Shown piece after piece: positions 34,671 through 46,755 of a DNA stretch of 64,000 nt. This DNA is from Melastoma dodecandrum (Eukaryota; Streptophyta; Magnoliopsida; Myrtales; Melastomataceae). The notes under the pieces were generated by a model. The model did no database searches, was not told where the DNA came from, and saw nothing but the letters and a program-made list of their open reading frames with translations. A program made the translations under genes and the position numbers. The stretch spans positions 5,084,001-5,148,000 of the forward strand of contig JARUPY010000538.1 of the NCBI GenBank assembly GCA_029817715.1, in the 5' to 3' direction. The stretch's first letter is position 1; every line of letters starts with the position of its first letter.

Positions 34671-36717
34671 TGAGCTGGGCTCGATTCCGGGGAGGAAGAG
34701 TATTAAATGATGGCGGAATAAATGAAATGGAAATGGGGAGTGAATGATGGATGGATGTGGGATGCCTTGAGAGAGCCCTAATGCCCCAATAGGGAAACAG
34801 AAAGGCCTTTTTGTTATAATGATGATGATGATGATGGATGGATGATATAGTAGGGTAGGGGTAGGACCGTGCAGGCAGCTGCAAACCTTAGGAGCAGACA
34901 TTCCTTTTATTTCCTTTTTTTTTTCTTTTTAATTGCCTCCCTCTTGTGCCGATTAAGTCCCATTGTTGTCATGCCGTACCTCACCCACCCCTAAGTCAAG
35001 AAAAGAGAGAGAGGGACACACACAAACTCTTTCTTCTTTTGCTGCATGCTGTCAATACCTCCCTGTTGTTGTTGTTGTTGTTGTTTCCCTCCCTCAATGC
35101 AAACATTGCTTTCAAAGCATGTTACACAGAGAGAGAGAGGCTGGTAGAAAATTCCCTCCCTCCCCTCCTTTACACACCTTCTGCTCTCTGCATGACATAA
35201 AAAACGAAGGTACAAACAACGGAAGGGATGGGGGAGGCAAATGGGAAGGGATCCCCACACATCAGATCGACTGTGGGAGGAGTCCTTTCACCCGTCCATT
35301 TCCCCCTCTGCAGGAAAATGGAGCCGAAGCTTGCTGGGGGGGGGTGCTGCCTGCTGCTCCATCCCCCCCCCTTGTGTGAAACTCTTCTCTTGTCGTTTGC
35401 CTCCCCCTCCATCTTCTTCATCCTATAATAAATAATACTACTATTACACATTTAATTCCACATAAATTCAAAAGTAAAAACAGACTGCTCATTTCTCGAC
35501 GCAACACACCATTATCATTTAAGTGGGAGGGGGGGGGGGGACTGTCTGTGGCTGAGCCGATGACTGACATGGCCCAAGTAAATGTTTTCTTCGGCAGCTA
35601 ATTACGATTTTTTTTATTTTTTTGCATGAAGACAAAACCCAGTTCCTTCGCTCCCTTTTGATTTAGAGAGAGTCGCATTTTTTCTGAGGTTTTAGTTTGT
35701 TTGTTTTGTACTCATCGGTGGGACAAAAAGTTAGATTTTTTACTCATTATTGGTAAATCATGCTAATGTTGTGCAGGAATACCATCCCCCCCCCCCCCCT
35801 CTAACACACACCATTCATTGGTTGGAACTCAAAATTCAAATGGCAGGAACTCCAAACTCGGGTACGAGATTAGGTTACCCACCTAATCACCCCCTCCTAA
35901 AGTTGAGAAATGGTTGGTCCGATCGGGTTGATGAAACATTTGGAACCCCCCCCCCCCCCCCCTTCCCCCAAGAGTCAATAACAACGTTATATAGCAAAAG
36001 AAACCAAATAAAAATAATAAAAGTAATCAACCAAAGTTGTTTTCTTCTTTTCTATAATATCTCTCCTCCATACTCCACTGTCCCTCCCTCTCTCTCTCTC
36101 CGAGTGTGATGAGTGAATTTGGGAAAAACTGCTGTCAATTGGATGCTTTTCCCCGGTTTTTCCTCTCCGGTGAAACCCTTTTCTTCCTTTGCCTTTTCAA
36201 ATCCCCCCCCCCCCCTCCCCAAGTTTCAAAAAGGTCAAAAAAGCCAAAGTCTATCCCTTTTTTCTTGTATATATATATATAATTTTGTATTATCGTTTTC
36301 TTCCGACATTCTGTCACGGGATTTTTTTAATATTAATAAATCACTTTTTAAATTTTAAAAAATATTTGAGAGTCGGGTGGGGTGGGGGCGAAGTAGTAGT
36401 AACGGGAGACTTTTATCTCTGCATGTGTCATCTTGTCACACGTGAAAGGGAAAAGGACAAAACAGTTTCTTCTTCATCCTCCCACTATCATCGGTACGTC
36501 ATACAATGCCAAAATGAAATACGTGGAATCAGGTTCGATGGGATGGGATGGGATGGAATGGGAGATTCTTACAACACACCCACAGAGAGAGAGAGAGGGA
36601 TAGAAAGAGATAGAGAGAGAAAGAGAGGTTGATTATACTGTAGTAGTTATATGATTAATGCAAGTCAAATATCCTTCGGACGACAACAGGCAGGGATGAT
36701 TTTGGGTAGTAGTTGTT
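34671..36717. other. Intergenic with many simple repeats
   Basis: Contains (GAT)n near 34825, (TGT)n at 35064-35083, several poly-C/poly-G tracts of 9-18 bases (35350, 35530, 35790, 35945, 36208), (TA)n near 36272 and (GA)n near 36585. No coding sequence recognised. It is the 3' flank of the OVATE gene on the right side. Confidence 0.6.
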
Positions 36718-37497
36718 CTACATGCAGAAGAGGGCATCCCAGATCTCCTTGAAGACATGGATGATGATGTTGTGGTGATGGGTTGAGTTCAACGACAGGA
36801 AACACAGGAGTAGTCGATGGAGCTCCTCCTCCCCGAATATCTGCCTCTCCATTATCATCTCCACCATCGACCTCCTGAAGTCCCCCTCCGGATCCATCGT
36901 CTTCTTCACCACCGCCATGCTCCCCTTCACTCCCCCAGCCACCTCCCCCCCTCTCCTCTGCCTCTCCCTCCGCCTGATCATCCGCCGGCGGTTCTCCGAC
37001 GACTCCGATGACGACAGGCTCCTCCTGGAGGAGAAAAGTGTCTCCACGGTCCTACTGTCGTCCTCGTCCTCATCCTCCCCCTCTCTTTCGTCGTCGCTGC
37101 TGTAGGAATTGCGGTCGTGGGATATCAGCATCGCCTTCGCTTCGCCCTTCTTCTTCTCCTTCTCTTTCTTCTTTCTTCCATTGTCCTTCCGATCATAGAA
37201 GGGGTTATAAGCGAAATGCGTGAAACGGGCGACGGGCCGCCTCTCCTTGGTCCTCGTCCTCGTCCTCCGGCACGCGTCCTTGGAGGATATAATGCAGGAG
37301 GAGTTGACGTGGAGGGAAGGCGGGGTCCTGGGATTGCAGATGGAGGGACGAGGGAGAGGCCTGGCAGGGGCGGGAACGGAAGGGGACAGGAGAGGGGACT
37401 TGTCGAGGACGTCGTGGTAGGAGTTGGCTACGTCGTCCCGGGACTTACAGGAGTTGTGGAAAATGCGGGAGATTCTCAGTTTGAATCTGCGGTCCAT
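36718..37497 (-). CDS. OVATE family transcription repressor (259 aa)
   Basis: Single exon, typical for the family. The N-terminus RRFKLRISRIFHNS is the basic motif of many OFPs. A long Ser/Arg/Glu-rich middle follows. The OVATE domain is at about residues 203-256: DPEGDFRRSMVEMIMERQIF, then EELHRLLLCFLSLN and IIIHVFKEIWDALF. The VVKKTMDPEGDF lead-in is characteristic of the OFP6/7/8 group. OFPs repress transcription and bind KNOX/BELL factors, influencing organ shape. Length is normal and the domain is complete. It is a different branch from the OVATE-like gene at 24.6 kb, so the two are not a recent tandem pair. Confidence 0.93.
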   Translation of the reverse strand: MDRRFKLRISRIFHNSCKSRDDVANSYHDVLDKSPLLSPSVPAPARPLPRPSICNPRTPPSLHVNSSCIISSKDACRRTRTRTKERRPVARFTHFAYNPFYDRKDNGRKKKEKEKKKGEAKAMLISHDRNSYSSDDEREGEDEDEDDSRTVETLFSSRRSLSSSESSENRRRMIRRRERQRRGGEVAGGVKGSMAVVKKTMDPEGDFRRSMVEMIMERQIFGEEELHRLLLCFLSLNSTHHHNIIIHVFKEIWDALFCM

Positions 37498-37531
37498 CTT
37501 CCGGCTGAAGAAAGAAGAGAGATGAAGAAGC

Positions 37532-37638
37532 TAAGTGAGAGTTTGAAGTTGGTTGTCTTAGAAGAGGTCTGGTCGGGATATATAAATAAAGAAATTCGAG
37601 GTTAAGTGAGAGTTTGAAGTTGGTTGTCTTAGAAGAGG
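37532..37638. repeat. 36-bp direct repeat flanking the OFP TATA region
   Basis: taagtgagagtttgaagttg and the following 16 bases occur at 37532-37567 and again at 37603-37638, identical or nearly so. Between them the minus strand holds TTTATTTATATATCCC (37575-37590), the likely TATA box of the OFP gene about 80 bp from its ATG. One copy thus lies in the leader and one upstream of the TATA box. Confidence 0.75.
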
Positions 37639-38052
37639 GAGAGGGGCTCGAATTACGATCTCAACATTTAAAAATTATATATAGATTGTGGGATTGTATG
37701 TATGTAACAAAACAGGAGGAGGAGAGTGGAGGGGTTAAGGTGAGAATCTCAAAAGTCAAGAAAGAGCTTCCAAACCAAAAGGGAACAAGACAAAGACAAC
37801 ATGAATGAAATGACTCCCCAAGTGATATATCAACTTTCTCTTTAATCGACTCTCCTTCAGAGAGATTATACCAACCAACAGCTAAAAGACAAACCCATCC
37901 TTCAATTTTGAGTTTTTGTGTTGTCGAATCTCATAAACATACAAAGAAAAGAAGCAATCACGCACGTGCTCATTACATCATCCTTGATCGAATGAACTAA
38001 TCTTACGAGTTTGTGGGAGATTAGAAGACATGGCCGGCGACTACAAACGGCG

Positions 38053-39778
38053 TCAGCTTCTTACCGTCTCCTTTTCCTTCACCATTCTTCTTGTGCTATA
38101 TTGTTTGTCTTCGAACAGGGCTTCAATCTCCTCCAAGCTCTTGCCTTTCGTCTCGGGAAGACGGAAGTAGAAGAACGCTGTGGCCAAAGCCATGATCCCC
38201 GACAGCACGAGGAACATCCCGCCGAAGCTTATCTCCTTCGACACGCTGAGGAACGACATCGCCACCGCCCCACTGACCAGCCTGTTCACCGATATTGCCA
38301 GGCTATTCCCCTGGGCCCGTAGCCTTGTCGGAAATATCTCCGAGGAGTAGACCCACGTTACAGGCCCCAGCCCTATCGAGAAGAAGGAAACGTCCATGCA
38401 TACCGCGACCACGCACAGTGCAATCACCCACCCTGGCTTCTCGCTCCCCGATAGCTCCAGGAATTTGGACCCGAGGCCCAGCCCGAATAGTGAGACTGCC
38501 ATCCCGATCGATCCGATGAGGAGGAGTGGCCGCCGGCCGAATCGGTCCAGGTACATGGCTGAGATGAGGACGAAGGTGGTCTTCACCAAGCCCATTATAA
38601 CCGTGACCCCAACGAGATGCTTGTGGTTGCTGATGCCTGCTTCCCTGAATACCTCTGGGCTGTAGTATATTACGGCATCATTCCCCGATGCCTGCATGAA
38701 GAAGTTGACCCCGATCGCTGCCACGAGGATTCTACGGATTGACCGGGACGGGCTCCATAGCAGCTCCTTCCATACTCCCTGCCCGGTCCACTGGCAAGGG
38801 CCTGGGTGCTTATCTGGGCCAAAGGACGTGAAATTCACCATTTCGGACAGCCGGAAATCTGCTTCTTCCTTGCTCTCTGATACCTTGATGAGCACCCGCC
38901 TTGCCTCTTCCAGTCTGCCTTCCATGACCATCCACCTGGGTGACTCCGGCATAGCCATGATCCCGAACCCAATAACAATGGCCGGCAATGCAGCCAGCCC
39001 AAGCATTAGCCGCCAATTGATGTCCGAGGGCAGGCCGGACAGAACATAGTTTGAGACGTATCCCAATAAAATCCCGACATTGATGAACACCTCCGGCAAT
39101 GACGACATGAGCCCCCGCGTCGTAGCCGGGGATATCTCTGCAGCATACACCGGCGCGATCATCAGGGCAAAACCGACCCCAACTCCAGCAACCAGCCTGC
39201 CAGCCACGAGGAACGGGAAAGAAGGCGCCAGGCCCATTAGGACCGCCCCTGCAAGGAATGTGGTGGCTGCGAGGAGTATCGTGAGTCGCCTGCCGATGGT
39301 ATCGGATATACGCCCTGCCGCAAGGGATCCAAGGAGGGAAACCACGTTGAGGGATCCGACCAGGACTTCGACTTGCGCCGAGTTGATCTTCATGTCCTCC
39401 CTAATGTACAATATCGCCCCACTCATCACCCCGATATCTAAAACAAACAAATCGGCAAACCAATTGAATCCGAATCCAAACCCAGTCCAACCCAAACCAT
39501 CGAGATCACGCCCGGGGGGGGGGGGACTCACCATAGCCTAACAAAACAGAGTTTGTGGAAGCCAGGACGGATCCCCAGAGTGCATACTTGTTCAGCCGTG
39601 AGGTACTCCTGCGGCTTCCAGCCCCAACCTCGTCGATCTCCGGGAACCCTTCTCCTCTGTTATCGAACCAGGTCGTCTTCTTCTTCTTCTTCCCACCATC
39701 TGCTTGTGCTCCAACGTTGGTGTGATCATGGGGGAGTAGGAGGGGATCACACAGGCTATCCTTCTCAACACCCTGCAT
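38053..39778 (-). CDS. Polyol/monosaccharide transporter of the PLT type, 2 exons, 543 aa
   Basis: Exons 39532-39778 and 38053-39437; the intron interrupts the GYD codon pair (TAT G|AT) and phases close. Sugar/H+ symporter of the major facilitator superfamily with 12 membrane helices, expected in the plasma membrane. Seen: GYDIGVMSGA in helix 1, GRISDTIGRR between helices 2 and 3, PESPRWMV after helix 6, GLGPVTWVYSSEIFP in helix 10 and PETKGKSLEEIEALF after helix 12. The N-terminus has a soluble lead of about 65 residues with KKKKK, longer than PLT5 types and more like PLT4-type proteins. The start at MQGVEKDS is chosen as the last ATG before the conserved part. A run of 13 C directly follows the intron donor. 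Confidence 0.93.
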
Positions 39779-41199
39779 GAATCCGAATTGAAATCGAATT
39801 GAAGGGGAATTGAATTGGGGAGACGGCAAGGCCAAAAAAGGACAAGCGTGTTTGTAGGAAGATAAATGCGGATGCATATGTCTGCCAATACTTTTGTCGT
39901 TGAGGCAATGAATGATTTGCTGTCCTGGCCTGGCCTGCCACCCTCTCCCTCCTCCTCCTCCTCTTCCTCCTTAATTACACACACTAAACAATCATTCCAT
40001 GGCGCCTTATCTGAATATGGTCAAAATTGGCTTCGTTTAACACGCGGCATATTACCATTTTTATTACATCACGGGTAAGAATATTCCTCCCGACCCGACA
40101 CCCCATGATAGGATGGACAGCCTTCTGTTCTTTATTGTCTTCTGCTTTTTACTTTTTTTTCCTCTTTTGTAAGGAGCAGGGGGACTGTGGAATCCACACG
40201 CCTCCTTCTCCAACTTCACCACGTGATCATCATGATGATGACGAGGATGACGATTAAATTCTCTGACCCATATTCGACTTTGAAACTTTTGTATATATTG
40301 ATGTAGATCACACAGTTGAGTTGTAGTTTTTATCAGATATTAGAATGTTCAAAATTATTATATAAAAAAGCACTTACAAGCGATGGATGCATCCGTCTAA
40401 TTCGACGGATGTATTCGAGTTATCTGACAAGGACGGACGCATCGTTCTGAACTGACGGACACATCCGAGTTATCTACAGTCGACGGACGTTTGCTCTAAA
40501 AGTGCATGAGTCACATCTGTCATTTGTGGCACATTCTTTCAAGAAAAAAGGTTATATTGTTAGTGATGGAGGAAGGGTCGCATCTCCTCATGTACAATGG
40601 TTAGTTAGCGATTTCTAATGATTAGAAGGTCATGTCTCTTTGCTTCAAAAGTTGTTTGAAACTATCGCTAGCTTATATATACATATTAAACAAGTGTGTG
40701 GATGAAATAGTGTATTGACACAACTCCAAAACTCCAATAACCATTTCCCTTTTAGATTTTTTGTTGAAACACTCGGTTTTGCAAGATCGACGTGTTTGTT
40801 TTTATCTTCTCTACTCCTGGAGGGATATTTACATATAACTCCCCATCTACAACTTTATAGTGAAGGCAAATAATTCTTTAAAGAGATTGCCTCGTGTGCG
40901 GTGAAGTTAAGGCCATCGGTGTTGTTTGCATCCTTACAATTTGTTTGTTATTTACATAGATTGAAGCTTTTCTCAACGTTCGTGATTAAAATCTCCCACC
41001 AGAAACATATCCCATGCTTCTGTTGTCTTTTGCAAGAACGACATGGGACTGACTTGTCATCAGTCGTTCTTTCTGATCCTTATCCCTGAAATTTTCCAAC
41101 CTGGGCAAGAATGATTTTTGTCTGAACGAATTACCGTGTGAAGGTCCAATGGCCTTTTCAATGTTTTGTTTGCCTAATAAATAATGTCGTTTTGTTTAA
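39779..41199. other. Intergenic
   Basis: Trinucleotide (CTC/TCC) tracts occur in the leader side of the transporter (39950-39970). At 40385-40495 a short unit (cgacggatgtattcgagtta / gacggacacatccgagttat) is repeated imperfectly. Nothing coding was recognised. Confidence 0.5.
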
Positions 41200-42880
41200 T
41201 CACATGGCTTGCAGATTGTCCAGGTACAAAGCGACTTCTGTTGTCACTTGAGATGCCCAACTCACGGCTGTCCAGAAAAAGAGTTCCTGGAACCATAGGC
41301 CGATCATGAGCACGGACGAGAAGATGAGAAGTGCCAGGCTCTGGTACCAGTTCAGTTGCCATCCAGATACTTCCGCCATCTTTCGCAGCGGAGGATTTGA
41401 GTTAATTTTGTGTTCACGTTGGCGATGGACCACGCCGTGATCCACTGGACTTGACTCGGAACGAGGTTGAATTCTTCCCTCAGCCTCCCACACAAGTCCG
41501 GCATGTGACCGCCCCCATAGAGTATGGCGATTTGCCTGTTCCCATCGTCTATCGCTCTCCTAAGGGCGTTCACAGCGGCCCTGTTTTTCTCGCTGATGAT
41601 GACAGACTTTTCCTCCACGTCGGCCGTCACCAATTTGAACCTTCAGAGTGAAGTTCCCCACATGAGGAAGTGATTGGAAGACCTTGACAATCAGCAAGGA
41701 GTGATCTGATGACTAACTCAAATGTGAGGCGCCTAGACAAAAAGACCTTCATCGCAGCACCCAAAACAAATCTTGACAGAGCCTCCAGCTCAGGACTCTC
41801 GGACGTCGGGCTGCCTGAATCAGCGGAGACGCTCCTGAATAAGAAGGCCGACAAGGGCATGGCAACACCCTCGAAGCCCATAGAAGCTTTGACCGTCACG
41901 GGCCGAGGTCGTTACGCACTGAAGCCAGTTGGATCAAGGCCTTGGTCGATCTCAGGGTCATGTCCCTCACAAACGTGAAGAAGCTTTAACCTTTCTCTTG
42001 CTGAATAAGCAATTTCAACCACAATCAACCGAAATGCCGACAAACACGCACAAAATGAGAGGTTAAAAATCATCCCCCAACTATCAGCCTACAACACCTG
42101 GAGAAACTGAAGGTCTCGAAGTCGAGATCGGCATGGTACCAATTCTCTAACTGATAATCAAGCCAATCCAACTGGAAATCGAGAGCGAGGATCCCCGCCC
42201 TCTGACGCTGAATGCATCCTAAGATGTTGAATCCTCGAGGACGTGAACTTTGCCGCCTCTTTGCAGGATTAGGGTTTTCCTATTCTCTAAGCTCTCCCTG
42301 CTTGCCACCATCTCGTACAGCACACAATCATGAAGCCCCAGCTCTATTTGGATCGTCGAAAAGTTCCATTACCAACGAAAGAACCCAACCTCGGAAAAAT
42401 CCTAAGCAAGCGACAATTACAGGGATTCCAATTAGGTCAATTTGGCGTACTCTTTATCCGCGATGTGAATCGTCGACACCAAATCAACCTACGAAACGAT
42501 CATAAAGACGCGACCTTTCGTCAAAACCCAGCGCTCGTCAACACGGTGTGAACCCAGGAGGGAATCCCAGCCAAATTACCTGGAGGAATGGCCAGAGGAG
42601 CGACAAGGGGAACTTCTTCCTGTAACTGACTACGGCAGTCTGCAGCTCCCTGTTGCCTTCGTCCCCGCCTGCGCTGCCGCCTCTTTCGAACCTCATGAAG
42701 TCAGCGATGGCGTTGTTCTCCGCGAACTTGGCGGCGGGAGTGAATCCCTCCTCGTCGTCACCATCCTCACAGTGCCCTTTGCGAAGGAATTGAAGGGTGG
42801 GTCGGAGGTCGAGGGAATCGACGGAGCCAAGGAAGAACGGAGAAGGGATAGAGAATTGCAGACCATCCCGACTACAGAAG
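41200..42880 (-). pseudogene. TraB-family protein pseudogene
   Basis: Minus-strand exons can be traced: 42580-42870 (PFFLGSVDSLDLRPTLQFLR ... RKKFPLSLLWPFLQ, followed by a GT donor), 42110-42240 (ILALDFQLDWLDYQ, ENWYHADLDFETF), 41630-42000 (SFFTFVRDMTLRSTKAL, SKLLWASRVLP, FVLGAAMKVFLSRRL) and 41200-41633 (AAVNALRRAIDDGNRQIAI, LYGGGHMPDLCGRLREEFNL, WITAWSI, a membrane helix near the end). These motifs match the plant TraB-domain proteins as remembered. The reading frame is broken by stops next to SFFTF and SKLLW and by frameshifts near 42228, 41860, 41630 and 41430. It therefore looks dead, unless the assembly has errors. Confidence 0.7.
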
Positions 42881-43096
42881 ACTTCGTTTTAATGTTGTAA
42901 TAACGAATATGGTCCTATGGCCCGAGTCTTTGTCGAGTTATTCGAGGCTAGTTCCAAAGTGCAGTGTGAAAACAAAAGAATTTGAATTTTACCGTAGAAA
43001 TTTCCAAATTATCAAAAGCCTGCTCCTAATTCTGTCAATTTCTGTTTTTAAGAAAAAACCCAAAATTTTTGAAAACTTTTCAATTAAGTCTTTGAT

Positions 43097-44686
43097 ATGG
43101 CTGGAGAAGGAAAATCTTCGGAAAATCCTTCTGGGACTCCATCACGGGAGTTCGTTCCAGAGTCTAGATTAACTCATTTTGAAATTAGCAAGGGTATAAA
43201 TGATATTTTAACTCAGCTAACAATTCAGGGGAGTACAGAAACTCTAGAAAGTCGAAACCAAATGGCAAAGGAAGTAGGCTCTATAGTGAATAACATGCTA
43301 GACGCACCGGAGAAAGAAAGAAGTTTAAAAAGGCCTGAAGCCGAGGCGACTTCTGGACTGGGAAGTACTACGGGAAAACCAGTCGAAAGGTTGAATCTGG
43401 GAGGAAGAAATTCCAAACAGAATCAAGGCAGAAGTGTGGATGAAATGTACAGAGAGTTAGTAGTTCCCTACAGTTTAGACGCACAAAAGTGAAATGCAAA
43501 TTTGAACTCCCAAAGTGGGGAGTTGGCAAAAGACTTAAGGAAAGCCTTAGGTCTGGCAGAAGATGCCCCAGTTCATTTAGACAATCGAACGTTTAATGAA
43601 CTAGTAACTGCGAAGAGGGAAATTTACAGGCCCGATTATCCTCATAGAACTAAACAAGAGTTCGTTCTAAGGGATAATGTATTAAAGCCTATAATTACCC
43701 CTGGTGCTTTTCTGGACATAGATTGTGAAAAGCATGTATCTGAAAAGATAGATGAGTGGTTGTCACTAATTCGAATGACTGCGTCTGCTGGGATATTATC
43801 CCCTGGATCAGTTTATGAATTATGTGTTGCAGCTCTCATGGGAACGGCGCAAAAATATTGGAAGTCTTTGGTGGCTCATACTGACATCAAAGAAAAGATA
43901 GATCAGGCATTGACCGTTGATGGTGTATTAGCAATCATCGCTGATGCATTAAAACGGGAGTTCTGTGGCTTTTCGTTATCCACTGAAACTGTGGAAAAAG
44001 AGCAATCGTTGACTGCTCTTATAAAACTACAGATCTGTGATATGTGCTGGTTTGATAGATACGTATGTGAATTCCAGAAGTATTATTACAATCTGGATGT
44101 AGTTTCTCAGCAGTTCATATTGGGAACCTTTTTTGCAAAACTTCCAGAACCATGGCCTGAAGTTGCGCAAAAGGCCTATGAATTACTTCTGAGTGAGGAA
44201 AAGATAGTCTCTGGACTCGGAGGAAAGATTCAGGCGGTTAAGTACCCAATGCGGAAGGCATGTACTGAGCTCCAAGTTAAGGAAGCAGCTAAGAAGCTGC
44301 CCTACCTAAACAAGAGCTGTTGTTCGCAGATTGAGTATGTACTTGGAAGGTATGGATGTGATACTCAAATAGAATCTGTGAGAACAAGAAACTTTCCGAA
44401 AAAGAAAAAATTTGTTGGATACAACAAAAGGAAAGTTTGGCCAAAGAGAGACCTTCAGAAAAAACAAAGAGGAGGTCCTGCTTACAAGCCAAGAAGGTTT
44501 GTAAGGAGACGGACTAACCTAAAGGATAAAGATAGGATCGAAGCCTTTAAGCTTAAGCATGGCAGAGAACCTAAATGTCCAAAGGGGAAGCCGTTAAGCA
44601 ACTGCAATTGTTGCTGGTTTTGTGGATCAAAAGCCCACAAAGCGGATACATGTCCTCAGAAGAACCAAAGGAGAGAAAGACTCTGA
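43097..44686 (+). pseudogene. EPRV copy 2 coat protein
   Basis: ATG at 43097; 530 codons to TGA at 44684-44686, with a single premature TGA at 43490-43492. The central part has the caulimovirid coat pattern (FDRYVCEFQKYYYN, then FFAKLPEPWPEVA near residues 320-360). A strongly basic segment (KKKKFVGYNKRKVWPKR) and a CCHC finger CWFCGSKAHKADTC close the protein. It would form the capsid and bind nucleic acid. Confidence 0.85.
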
Positions 44687-46755
44687 ATGGTGTTTCTGGA
44701 TGACAGGAGTCATGAGGAAGAAATCCTAGCTTATGAACCAATAGATGAGCAGGATATTTCTGATTTAGACTCGGAAGTAGAATCTATCTACGAGGTAGTA
44801 TCAAATTATGATACAGACTCGGAAGAAGATTCTGATCTCTGGAAAATGCATCTGTTCATGATGAGAGCAGAGCAAAATGGAGATGGTGATGAGATGGTTC
44901 CTTTGGAAGCATCGAATCAGGTACTGGAGGAATCCCACCAGTACGAAGATCCATCCCAGTCAGTTCTGGAATGGAGGTTGTCCAATGTCAACGTGAGAGA
45001 AGTCTATAATGTATCAAGATTCAATTTTAGATCAATAATAGACATCTCACAAACAGAGGCAACTGCTCAAGTTACAAGCACGGAACTTGAGACGTTGGAT
45101 ATCCCATTACTCAACGTACAACGCATTAGGGAAACCATGCAACGTGCGAGAGGTGTATATAATTATATACACATTGGGTTAATCCAGGTAGGATTGATTC
45201 CGCTATTTCATCTTCCAGCGGATAGTCCTGTGGTAGCAGCCGTGATCGATAAACGATGGCGAGAGTTCAGAGATCAGCTAATATCGGGTATACATGCCAA
45301 CCTTGCACACGGCCCTGTATGGTTCCAAGTCCATCCAAATTTCATGATGATGGCCCTGAACGATCGATGTTTGGGAAATTCATTGACCTTAAAGATAAAA
45401 TCAATGAATATGGATAGAATGAATTCCCAGGCCAAGTTTTTGGCGTATCACACTAGAGTGATTTACCGATTGGTAAATACCACTAGTCCTGTTGTGAGGA
45501 ACATCTCAAGACTCATTGAGTTGTTCGAGGAAGGTCATAATAACTACCAACAATTTCATAGGCGAGAGGTAAACCCATTGGAGTTAACCTGTCCAGGAAA
45601 TTGGGTGATGACTGAGCCTGGTAGTAGCTCTAGACCGATTAGTGCTGCTAATATCCGACAGAAAGGTAACGAGATTACTTTAATGTTGGGTGAACCGTCT
45701 AGAGATAGTTTTAGAGCTGACAGGCATCTGCCTGTGAGGATGCCACTCCTGAGAGAGCCAAGATTACATACGCTCTCTGATGTTTCTTCTAGAGCTAGTG
45801 ATGTGGGAGAGGACATAATTTTGTCCCGACCAGCAGAAGCATCTGCTCCACCACTAATAGAAGAAATGTCTCGAAGATCTACAGATTCGAGAACCCCGTC
45901 TCAACATACGGTAGAATCGTGGGATATAGACATGTGTCACTACTAGTCTATGAGGATCCAGTAGATCAAACAAGAGAGGAATCAATACGGATGATAAGGG
46001 TTACCTATCCGGATAACTTTTTGTCCAGTATTCCTGAAGTTTATAAGGTTATTGAGCAAATAGCCGAGCAGAGGTCTATACCAATAGACGAAATCTGGAG
46101 GATGATAGAACCATCCCAGGAAGTACTTAAGAATATTGGGTTTAGTGTCCGGAAGGAAGAATTGAGCACATATGTAGCTCTAACTTTCAAGTTTCCTGGA
46201 TATTATGAGTATTCTCTGGATACTTTGATAGACACTGGGTGTAGCATAAGTTGGGCTAGACTCAATGCACTACCAGATGAGTGATAGAAACCACTGCAGA
46301 AACCTATCCATATGGTAAATGTAGATGGAATGGTGACAATAGTCAGCCATCAGGCCAATAATGTGCCTGTCTTTATTGGTGGACAACAGTTCATCATAAA
46401 AGAGATCCTGGCCCATCCTTTATTAGAGGCAGACATCATAATTGGTAATGCTTTTCTAAAAGGACAAAAGGAAAACCTCCCTTTTGTGCAGGATGTCCAT
46501 CATGTGTCCATAGGTGGGGTGAAAATTAGTATTCTCCAGGCACCAAAGTTACGATTGAAGTTTGGCTTCTATCCGGTAAAACGGACAGAATACTGTGGTA
46601 ATTCGCCATGTGAAAGAGCTTTCAGAGTGCGAGCTCAGCGTGGTGATATACGGTTAGATGAGAACGATTCGTGGGAACAAACTGTGGGAACAAACCGATT
46701 CGTGGGAACAAACCCTGTTTTCTCCGACGAATACCAGAAGTTCCAACTGGTATGA
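44687..46755 (+). pseudogene. EPRV copy 2 movement protein and aspartic protease
   Basis: The ATG at 44687 directly follows the coat stop and is in the same frame. The 30K-type movement core lies at about residues 145-260 (NYIHIGLIQVGLIPLFHLP, GPVWFQVHPNFMMMALNDR). A one-base loss near 45915 truncates the frame at 45946; the protease continues in the other frame. The protease has an intact DTG (46231-46239) and the later DIIIGNAFL, followed by two adjacent stops (46282-46287). The frame then runs to 46755. Comparison with copy 1, open across the junction, indicates one fused protein originally. Movement proteins widen plasmodesmata; the protease cleaves viral polyproteins. Confidence 0.8.

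Noticed and set aside
26326..34676. Clean 5-bp target duplication of the chromovirus
   Set aside because: The best candidate (tAGCT/gAGCT) has one mismatch and needs a one-base shift of the LTR edges, so it is not claimed.
24552..37497. The two OVATE-type genes as a tandem duplicate pair
   Set aside because: Their domains and N-termini belong to different branches, and other sequence including a chromovirus lies between; not a recent local duplication.
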